A DNA stretch of 25,503 nucleotides from a virus: the IMG/VR virus record IMGVR_UViG_3300005337_000044, positions 1 to 25,503 of that record. One strand, 5' to 3'. Under the pieces are notes generated by a model. That model ran no database searches, had not been told where the DNA came from, and saw nothing but the letters and a program-made list of their open reading frames with translations. The translations under genes were made by a program, and so were the position numbers. The first letter of the stretch is position 1. Each line of letters starts with the position of its first letter. This document shows positions 21,352-25,503 of the stretch, one piece after another.

Positions 21352-21897
21352 CTACAGTACCTGCTCCAGCTGCCGGGCGCGCCACACAGTCGCGTCCCCC
21401 TGGGCCAGCCACGCGACGAAGTTCTCCCACGTGTAGCCGTTGGCGGTTCCGCCACCGATCGTGCTCGGACCGGACATACGACCCGAGAGGTAGAACTTGC
21501 CGCCGACCTTGATGACCGCGTAGGCGTATGAGCGGCTGCTGCTGCGGTACCTCATGTCGACCTTGAACACAGTGCCGTTCTTGAACGGGTCCTCACCGTA
21601 CTTGGCACGCTGCTCCGCGATCTGCTCGAGGCGCTCCGCCTGCTGACGCAGGTTCTCCGCCTCGCTGATCAGTTCCTGACTCGACTTCATCTTCTGTCCC
21701 ATCTCCTTGACCTGTGAAAACATCTCGTCGAACTTCTCGTCGAGATCCTTGGCCAACTCTTGCGTAGTGGGAAACTGGATCCCACCACGTGGAATGCTGA
21801 GGTTGGGCACCGCATTGATCATCTCTGCTGCGTACCCATAGACGAGAGAGTCGTCCTCGGCCGCATGACGATCCTCGTAGTATTCGTAGTCACCCAT
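21352..21897 (-). CDS. Coiled-coil protein of unknown function, 181 residues
   Basis: The protein opens with a Tyr/Asp/Glu-rich stretch (MGDYEYYEDRHAAEDD). A long coiled coil follows at about 45-100 (LAKDLDEKFDEMFSQVKEMG through ENLRQQAERLEQIAEQRAKYG), and then a compact beta-rich C-terminal domain (TVFKVDMRYRSSSRSYAYAV, GGKFYLSGRMSGPSTIGGGT) ending in WENFVAWLAQ. I do not recognise the family. The eight-base overlap with the kinase gene indicates co-expression with nucleotide enzymes. A structural adaptor or oligomeric DNA-associated protein is possible. Confidence 0.65.
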   Translation of the reverse strand: MGDYEYYEDRHAAEDDSLVYGYAAEMINAVPNLSIPRGGIQFPTTQELAKDLDEKFDEMFSQVKEMGQKMKSSQELISEAENLRQQAERLEQIAEQRAKYGEDPFKNGTVFKVDMRYRSSSRSYAYAVIKVGGKFYLSGRMSGPSTIGGGTANGYTWENFVAWLAQGDATVWRARQLEQVL

Positions 21898-22804
21898 CTT
21901 CCATCACCCTCTTGATCGCCTGTCCGTATCGCTCCATCTTGAGGTAGTGGAACCGCCGCTCGTACTGTGGGTGGTTGAGGTAGTGCGTCTTCTCGTCCCA
22001 CTCACTTTGTGGCGAGTACACTCGCGCACGCTTCCACTGGCGTTCCGCATTGCGACCGAGCGTGATGACGGGCGGTTGACCGAGGTTCCACCACTGATCA
22101 TGCAACAGTATCGCGTCATGCTCGCAGGCGTTGAGCAGTCCCACCTCCATGTGATTCACCTTCGCCTCGTGCATCGCACCCATGAGCCAGTGGCCACTGG
22201 TCGCTCGAGCGGGAACGAACGGGAAGACGAAGCGCGGGTCGTTGCGCCTGTCTCCCAAGAGGAGGACCTTGGGATCACGCGGTCCGATGTACGGGCCGGC
22301 TATCGGAGACGGGACGAATCCCGCGTAGTCGAACTGCGCGTCGGTGTAGGTGACCCAGTGGAAGCGGCGGTTCATCCACAACTCGTAGCCGTCACGGATC
22401 GTGTCGAGCCACTCTCGCTTGATGAGTCCGTCACCACGCAGGTCCCAACGCTGCTCGAGGACGGGGAGTGGCTGGTTCACGTACGTGAAGTTGCAGCCGA
22501 AGGTGTTGAGCACCATGTCGATGTAGTCGGCCTGCTGTCCGGTGAGCTGGCTCTGCCCGCGCAGGAGTGGCCCGTAGATGAGCTCACCCACGTGCCAGCG
22601 GTCCAGGATCAGCCACCTAGGACGAACGAGCATGGGCTCGTAGCACCAGTCCTGGATGGGCCGGAGGTAGTGCTCGAGGATGTCGACCCCACCGGGTGGT
22701 GGACCCTGCCGCAGCATCTCAGCGTTGATGAGGCGCGACATCAAGTTCCGCACGATGGTGGTCTTGCCGGCGAGGTCGGGTCCCTCGAGAACGATGATCG
22801 TCAT
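21890..22804 (-). CDS. P-loop deoxynucleotide kinase with C-terminal UDG-like domain
   Basis: Residues 1-170 look like a thymidylate-kinase-type dNMP kinase: P-loop EGPDLAGKTT (7-16) and the DRW motif in LILDRWHVGELIYG (65-78). Residues about 175-300 form a second domain: KVLLLGDRRNDP, FVFPFVPARATSGHWL, VITLGRNAERQW and LNHPQYERR. The order resembles the uracil-DNA-glycosylase superfamily (G-x-x-x-x-D/E, GRPF, LG, HP-x-x-x-x-R), although the catalytic Asp/Asn pattern is not evident. The first domain is well supported, the second is inference. It would phosphorylate a deoxynucleotide monophosphate, perhaps a modified one. ATGA links it to the upstream membrane gene. Confidence 0.75.
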   Translation of the reverse strand: MTIIVLEGPDLAGKTTIVRNLMSRLINAEMLRQGPPPGGVDILEHYLRPIQDWCYEPMLVRPRWLILDRWHVGELIYGPLLRGQSQLTGQQADYIDMVLNTFGCNFTYVNQPLPVLEQRWDLRGDGLIKREWLDTIRDGYELWMNRRFHWVTYTDAQFDYAGFVPSPIAGPYIGPRDPKVLLLGDRRNDPRFVFPFVPARATSGHWLMGAMHEAKVNHMEVGLLNACEHDAILLHDQWWNLGQPPVITLGRNAERQWKRARVYSPQSEWDEKTHYLNHPQYERRFHYLKMERYGQAIKRVMEDG

Positions 22805-23178
22805 CCCGCGTACTCCAGATCCTTCGGCTTACGAGCGAGGATGTACTCCGCCGTCGCCGTCTCGAGCAGCGCGATGCGCACGTTGCCGATGGGCGGGCGC
22901 CAGTCACTGGCGACGTGCGCGTTCCGCACCGGAGAGCTGTGACCGTGGGTACCAACCTGCACGGGATTGAGGTACTCGTACGTGATCTCGACAGTGATGT
23001 CGAAGTCGAGCTCAGCGAGTACTTCGTCATCGGTGAGGCGAAGGTGTCGTGGCACGTAGGGCGGGTCGACGTACTCCTCCTTCGTCACCACGGCGAGGAT
23101 GTACAGGAGGAGCAGCGCGAGGACGAGAACGAGTCCCGCGGCGAGAAAGAGCTGGGTACCGAGCGCGTCGAACGACAT
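22801..23178 (-). CDS. Single-span membrane protein, 125 residues
   Basis: ATG 23176-23178 has GGAG five bases upstream. One membrane span lies at about 8-31 (TQLFLAAGLVLVLALLLLYI then LAVV); the rest is soluble, with a beta-strand pair (DITVEITYEYLNPV) and a final basic segment (AEYILARKPKDLEYAG). Its role is unknown. It couples by ATGA to the kinase gene, so it may tether or regulate the nucleotide enzymes. Upstream lie the tRNA-like gene and 25-residue ORF on the same strand. Confidence 0.6.
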   Translation of the reverse strand: MSFDALGTQLFLAAGLVLVLALLLLYILAVVTKEEYVDPPYVPRHLRLTDDEVLAELDFDITVEITYEYLNPVQVGTHGHSSPVRNAHVASDWRPPIGNVRIALLETATAEYILARKPKDLEYAG

Positions 23179-23216
23179 GCTTTCTCCTTCATCATCTGTC
23201 AGTTCATCATAGTACG

Positions 23217-23310
23217 TCGGACGGGCAGGAGTCGAACCTGCATACTCCAGCGCTTGCCCAGACTCGTAGTCCCGGTGCTACTGGCGCGTCAGCCATTGCG
23301 CTACCGTCCG
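23217..23310 (-). tRNA. tRNA-like gene with a 28-base anticodon loop
   Basis: On the minus strand CGGACGG pairs perfectly with CCGTCCG. The D-arm is GCGC-AATGGCTG-ACGC, the stem CCAGT pairs with GCTGG, the variable region is AGTAT and the T-arm is GCAGG-TTCGACT-CCTGC. Everything fits a tRNA except the anticodon loop, which has 28 bases instead of seven; no standard anticodon arm can be drawn elsewhere. A hairpin (CCGGGACT, ACG, AGTCTGG) lies inside the loop. Total length is 94 bases, no CCA is encoded. The identity of the amino acid is unclear. Confidence 0.55.
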
Positions 23311-23313
23311 AAC

Positions 23314-23345
23314 GACCGGCGACGCCTTCGTTGACGCCGCCGGTC
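23314..23345 (-). terminator. Eight-pair hairpin before the tRNA-like gene
   Basis: GACCGGCG and CGCCGGTC pair around a 16-base loop between the 25-residue ORF and the tRNA-like gene. It could end a fraction of transcripts or be a processing site. No T-run follows, so I give it moderate weight only. Confidence 0.35.
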
Positions 23346-23376
23346 TCTGTGCGAATCACGTTGCTGCCCTACTCAA

Positions 23377-23454
23377 TCACGCGGACGTGGAGTCCCACGT
23401 GAAGTCCTCCAGGCCACCCTGGATGCCCCAGCCCCAGTCATCCTGAACGCGCAT
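23377..23454 (-). CDS. 25-residue Trp-rich micro-protein
   Basis: The ORF MRVQDDWGWGIQGGLEDFTW then DSTSA starts at ATG 23452-23454, with GGGAGG seven bases upstream and promoter CCTGATACAAT 34 bases upstream. Three Trp and a high acidic content make it unlike a membrane span. It is too short for usual gene finders. As first ORF of a transcript that continues to a tRNA-like gene and the kinase operon, it could be a leader peptide or a small functional peptide. No match is recognised. Confidence 0.5.
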   Translation of the reverse strand: MRVQDDWGWGIQGGLEDFTWDSTSA

Positions 23455-23487
23455 CCCAACACCTCCCCTCGTTGCGGTGTTGAGATT

Positions 23488-23498
23488 ATTGTATCAGG
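23488..23498 (-). promoter_or_regulatory. Extended -10 promoter (CCTGATACAAT)
   Basis: On the minus strand CCTGATACAAT is followed by AATCTCAACACCGCAAC; the same start-region words recur after the promoters at 3540 and 24289. It would drive the 25-residue ORF, the tRNA-like gene and the nucleotide/polymerase operon. Confidence 0.6.
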
Positions 23499-23507
23499 AT
23501 CAGGTGA

Positions 23508-24245
23508 TCACTTTTCGTCGTTAATGAGCTTCTGGAACTCGAGGTAGGCGTCCCACTTCCGCGCCTTCTCGACGATAGCGCGGTCGAGCTCGTGTCGCTC
23601 TGTGGCCGTCTGCGCGGCGCGCATGTAGCCGACCAACACGTTCTGGAACTCATCCTCGGCCTGTCGTAGGGCGTTGTACGCGGTGATGACCCCCTGGGCC
23701 TGACGGGCGAGCTCCGGGTCACCGAGCGGCTTCGCGGTGCCGTGTCCCTTACCGGCGCCGGCGCCACCGCCGTTGCCAGTCTTACCGATCTCCACCGGAC
23801 GCTCGAGGGGGTTGGACGTTCTCGGCGCGGGAATGTCGGCGACACCCCTGGTGGTCACGTTCGTGGTCGTCGCCGCGGCGATGCGGTTGCTGTTCCGCGT
23901 CGCGGCGGCGCGAACCGCTCGCTCCGAGGCGGCCTGCCGACGCGCCTCGAGTTCGTCCTCGGCGGCCTTGGCGCGCGCCGTCGCCTCGTCGATCTCCGCC
24001 TGCTTCTGCCGTGCGATCATCTTACCGCTGTGGCTCTTCTGGTGAGAGACGACGCCGATCGCGCGGTCGTTGGTGTAGTCGCAGTCCGGCGCCGCCGGCG
24101 ACATGCACTGGAAGACGATCGTCGAGTCCTCGAGCATCACCACGTCGACGGTGCGGTGCTGTGTTCCCACGTTCGGACCGACGTCGACCTTGGCCTTCTC
24201 CCGTGTCACGACAGCGAGGTCGCCAACCTTGGTCAGATCCTTCAT
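23508..24245 (-). CDS. Coiled-coil protein with C2H2-like zinc knuckle, 245 residues
   Basis: ATG 24243-24245 has GAGG seven bases upstream. The N-terminus is beta-rich (VGDLAVVTREKAKVDVG). Residues about 47-73 give C-x7-C-x12-H-x3-H (QCMSPAAPDCDY, then VVSHQKSH), a plausible zinc finger. A charged coiled coil (MIARQKQAEIDEATARAKAA and onward) follows, then a Thr/Ala/Gly-rich linker with GGGAGAGKGHG, and a final helical segment (LARQAQGVITAYNALRQAED). It might be a DNA- or RNA-binding scaffold. It has its own promoter and a following new promoter, so it is probably monocistronic. Family unknown. Confidence 0.65.
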   Translation of the reverse strand: MKDLTKVGDLAVVTREKAKVDVGPNVGTQHRTVDVVMLEDSTIVFQCMSPAAPDCDYTNDRAIGVVSHQKSHSGKMIARQKQAEIDEATARAKAAEDELEARRQAASERAVRAAATRNSNRIAAATTTNVTTRGVADIPAPRTSNPLERPVEIGKTGNGGGAGAGKGHGTAKPLGDPELARQAQGVITAYNALRQAEDEFQNVLVGYMRAAQTATERHELDRAIVEKARKWDAYLEFQKLINDEK

Positions 24246-24288
24246 CTTTCGTCCTCTTTCGTCGTTCGTCAGTTGCGGTGGTGGGATT

Positions 24289-24299
24289 ACCGTATCAGG
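24289..24299 (-). promoter_or_regulatory. Extended -10 promoter (CCTGATACGGT)
   Basis: On the minus strand CCTGATACGGT overlaps the stop codon of the LuxR-like gene. The next ATG (24245) is 44 bases downstream of the box. The start region AATCCCACCACCGCAAC resembles that after the promoter at 23488. Confidence 0.55.
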
Positions 24300-24609
24300 A
24301 CCGGGTCGTTGGTGTAAACTCGAACTGCTCGCGGACTTGCTGCAGGTTCTCGGGTCGTAGGTCGTCCAGTGTGAGCAACTCTCGCTGAAGAAGTACAACG
24401 AGCAGCTCGATTCGTGTGCTCACGCCGTATCGCCCACACGCGGCTGTGACACGTTGACTGATACCGGAACTCGAGATGTGCGCGCGACGTGCAATCGCCT
24501 GCATCGTGACGCCGGCACACATCGCGAGCATGATGTGCGCTATCTCACGCTGTGTTTTCTCGATGCGTGATCGCCGAAGTGCATCACGGTGCTGCTGCGT
24601 CCAGGCCAC
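24295..24609 (-). CDS. LuxR-type helix-turn-helix protein, 104 residues
   Basis: GTG 24607-24609 shares one base with the upstream TAG stop. Residues about 20-75 (REIAHIMLAMCAGVTMQAIARRAHISSSGISQRVTAACGRYGVSTRIELL) follow the GerE/LuxR HTH: R-E-x-x-x-x-x-L, G-x-T-x-x-x-I-A, I-S-x-x-x-x-x-x-x-V, Y-G-V-x-x-R-x-E. The remainder is a short helical tail with no receiver or ligand domain, so it is a stand-alone DNA-binding domain, probably a phage regulator of the promoter family in this window or of host genes. Its C-terminal end overlaps the next promoter. Confidence 0.75.
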   Translation of the reverse strand: MAWTQQHRDALRRSRIEKTQREIAHIMLAMCAGVTMQAIARRAHISSSGISQRVTAACGRYGVSTRIELLVVLLQRELLTLDDLRPENLQQVREQFEFTPTTRS

Positions 24610-25136
24610 TACGCCACCGCGCGATTCACGTACGCGTCGGCGATGTCGGAGTCGACGGCCGCCGCCATGCTCAACGCCCGGGCGTGAGCGGCGGGGAGAA
24701 ACGCCGGTCCGCGATCACCGCGCCGCACCGTCGCCATCTCCATGACCTCGAAGCCGCTCGTTCCCCAACGCACGTTGCTCCGCGTGACCTCGCCTCGAAT
24801 GGTGCTGGGACCGAGTGTGTACACGCAGTAGCGACCACGCAGTGGGTTGGTGGCGTCTGCGGTGAGGCACTCGAAGATGTAGATCTCCGACCACCGGCAC
24901 GCGGTGCAACGCTGATTCCGATCACGAGCATCATCGCCCGGCTCAGCGTTGATGCGGCCAACTGCGATCGCGTGGCTGTGCTCCTCCCGCTGGGAGGTAC
25001 CCATCCCGATGAGCCGACCGAAGAACTTGCGCACACCCGCGCGGTCCTCGATCTCCCAGTCGCCGGGATCAAAGAGATCATCATACGCGAGGATGGACTG
25101 GTTGTCCGGCCCCGCGTGGATCTGCTTTAGCGTCAC
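24609..25136 (-). CDS. Uncharacterised protein, 175 residues
   Basis: The first gene of the leftward cluster, driven by the promoter at 25177. GTG 25134-25136 follows AAGGA at eight bases. It contains the pair RCTACRW (a CxxC) near 77-81, a beta-rich centre (IYIFECLTADATNPLRGRYC and TLGPSTIRGEV), a segment VRWGTSGFEVMEMAT, and an Ala-rich helix at the end. No family is recognised. Position at the start of an operon with a LuxR-like regulator suggests early expression. Confidence 0.6.
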   Translation of the reverse strand: MTLKQIHAGPDNQSILAYDDLFDPGDWEIEDRAGVRKFFGRLIGMGTSQREEHSHAIAVGRINAEPGDDARDRNQRCTACRWSEIYIFECLTADATNPLRGRYCVYTLGPSTIRGEVTRSNVRWGTSGFEVMEMATVRRGDRGPAFLPAAHARALSMAAAVDSDIADAYVNRAVA

Positions 25137-25176
25137 TTCCTTCGTCCTTCCGTCCCTTATCGTTGCTTACGTGACA

Positions 25177-25187
25177 ACTATAACAGG
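25177..25187 (-). promoter_or_regulatory. Extended -10 promoter (CCTGTTATAGT) at the divergent junction
   Basis: On the minus strand CCTGTTATAGT is followed by TGTCACG. The first leftward start (GTG 25136) is 41 bases beyond the box. It is separated from the rightward promoter at 25242 by about 55 bases. Confidence 0.6.
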
Positions 25188-25241
25188 TCGAAGGTGGCCG
25201 GCCGGATGGCACTGTGCGTGCAATGAGTTATATTTACGTTA

Positions 25242-25247
25242 TACAAT
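25242..25247 (+). promoter_or_regulatory. Rightward promoter of a leaderless gene (TACAAT)
   Basis: TACAAT ends seven bases before the ATG at 25254, the spacing at which transcription starts on the A of ATG. No RBS lies between. A TGCAAT at 25219-25224 is 17 bases upstream as a weak -35 box. Confidence 0.6.
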
Positions 25248-25253
25248 TTCTGC

Positions 25254-25433
25254 ATGCCAACCGCTACCCTTGAGGTCACCGCCGATGAGCGGTACGCCTA
25301 CCTGCTCAAGACGAATACGCAGACGCGTCGTCGAGTCCAGCGAGTGCAGAAGCACTACGGCGTCTCGTACAACGACGCGCTGAACATCCTACTCGCCGAG
25401 GCGCTGGACGCACGAGCCGTCCCCAACGAGTAG
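25254..25433 (+). CDS. 59-residue probable ribbon-helix-helix protein (leaderless)
   Basis: The peptide starts MPTATLEVTADERYAYLLKT and contains a basic helix (TRRRVQRVQKHYG) and SYNDALNILLAEALDA. A short N-terminal strand followed by two helices fits small ribbon-helix-helix DNA-binding proteins, though the match is loose. The ATG lies seven bases after the -10 box, so the mRNA is probably leaderless, a common feature in actinobacteria. A strong terminator follows at once. It is transcribed away from the leftward cluster and may regulate the divergent promoters. Confidence 0.55.
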   Translation: MPTATLEVTADERYAYLLKTNTQTRRRVQRVQKHYGVSYNDALNILLAEALDARAVPNE

Positions 25434-25464
25434 AGGCCGGGCCCAGTTACGATGGGTCCGGCCT
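25434..25464 (+). terminator. Terminator after the leaderless gene
   Basis: AGGCCGGGCCC pairs with GGGTCCGGCCT at all eleven positions (one G-T wobble) around a nine-base loop, followed by CTCTTGTCC. It begins right after the TAG stop. Confidence 0.6.
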
Positions 25465-25498
25465 CTCTTGTCCCTGTCTGCAAACAAGGAGTTCTAAC

Positions 25499-25503
25499 GT
25501 GTC
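25499..25503 (+). CDS. Start of a further rightward gene (partial)
   Basis: AAGGAG at 25486-25491 lies seven bases before GTG at 25499-25501, an ideal ribosome binding site. Only the start codon and two further bases are in the window, so nothing can be said about the product. Confidence 0.5.

Noticed and set aside
23742-24317. Plus-strand frame of 191 codons opposite the C2H2-like coiled-coil gene
   Set aside because: Arg-rich shadow frame; the opposite strand has RBS, promoter and sensible helices.
8257-24852. Twelve-base identity cgcagtgggttg near 8262 and near 24840 as a repeat
   Set aside because: Both encode Asn-Pro-Leu-Arg-Gly in unrelated proteins in the same reading phase, and neither extends beyond the segment; probably coincidence.
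1-25503. CRISPR array, insertion sequence or integrase/attachment site
   Set aside because: No regularly spaced direct repeats, transposase motifs or recombinase motifs were seen on either strand.

Overview
The window reads as one continuous piece of a double-stranded DNA phage of an actinobacterium. The pointers are a WhiB-type iron-sulfur regulator (a family confined to Actinobacteria and their phages), GC-rich DNA with GTG starts and GTGA/ATGA/TGATG gene overlaps, phage-type replication and lysis genes, and the near absence of non-coding space. I see no structural, terminase or integrase genes. The GC content (about 60%) is judged by eye.

Layout. (1) 1-2328, rightward: the end of one methyltransferase-like gene, a second SAM methyltransferase and two glycosyltransferases, all overlapping. 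(2) 2334-25136, leftward: everything else. From its promoter-proximal right end it holds an unknown gene with a LuxR-type HTH gene; a C2H2-like coiled-coil protein; a 25-residue mini-gene with a tRNA-like gene; a membrane protein, P-loop deoxynucleotide kinase, coiled-coil protein, thymidylate-synthase-like enzyme, dCMP deaminase, family A DNA polymerase and RuvC-like nuclease; a SNF2 helicase, RecB/Cas4-like nuclease, 25-residue membrane peptide, Sak4-like ATPase and DUF669 protein; a Cro/CI-type regulator followed by two glycosyltransferases, a nucleotide-sugar epimerase and an all-alpha NTP pyrophosphatase; a cytosine-C5 methyltransferase continuous with a winged-helix domain; the lysis cassette; a non-coding RNA cluster (4885-5195) leading into a DUF932 gene; a 46-residue acidic protein; and four small genes ending in WhiB and a 29-residue membrane peptide. 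(3) 25254-25503, rightward: a leaderless small gene, a terminator and the start of a further gene.

How the genes fit together. The kinase, NTP pyrophosphatase, dCMP deaminase, TS-like enzyme and polymerase form a nucleotide and replication module; the SNF2, RecB-like, Sak4, DUF669 and RuvC genes form a recombination and repair module. The TS-like protein carries Asp where thymidylate synthases have the dUMP-selecting Asn. That suggests dCMP specificity, and with a possible dCTPase, a dNMP kinase and several glycosyltransferases it raises the possibility of modified cytosine.

Regulation is unusually readable. Most leftward transcription units start with the same extended -10 element (about CCTGNTAYART), usually 34-44 bases before the first start codon, and several units end in hairpins. 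The strongest candidates for something undescribed are the RNA cluster at 4885-5195 (a twin-hairpin RNA starting at a promoter, then tRNA-like genes whose anticodon loops are far too long, with a third such gene at 23217-23310), the possible cytosine-modification set, the methyltransferase/winged-helix dual gene, and a near-palindrome ACCCASTGGGT that recurs through the window.
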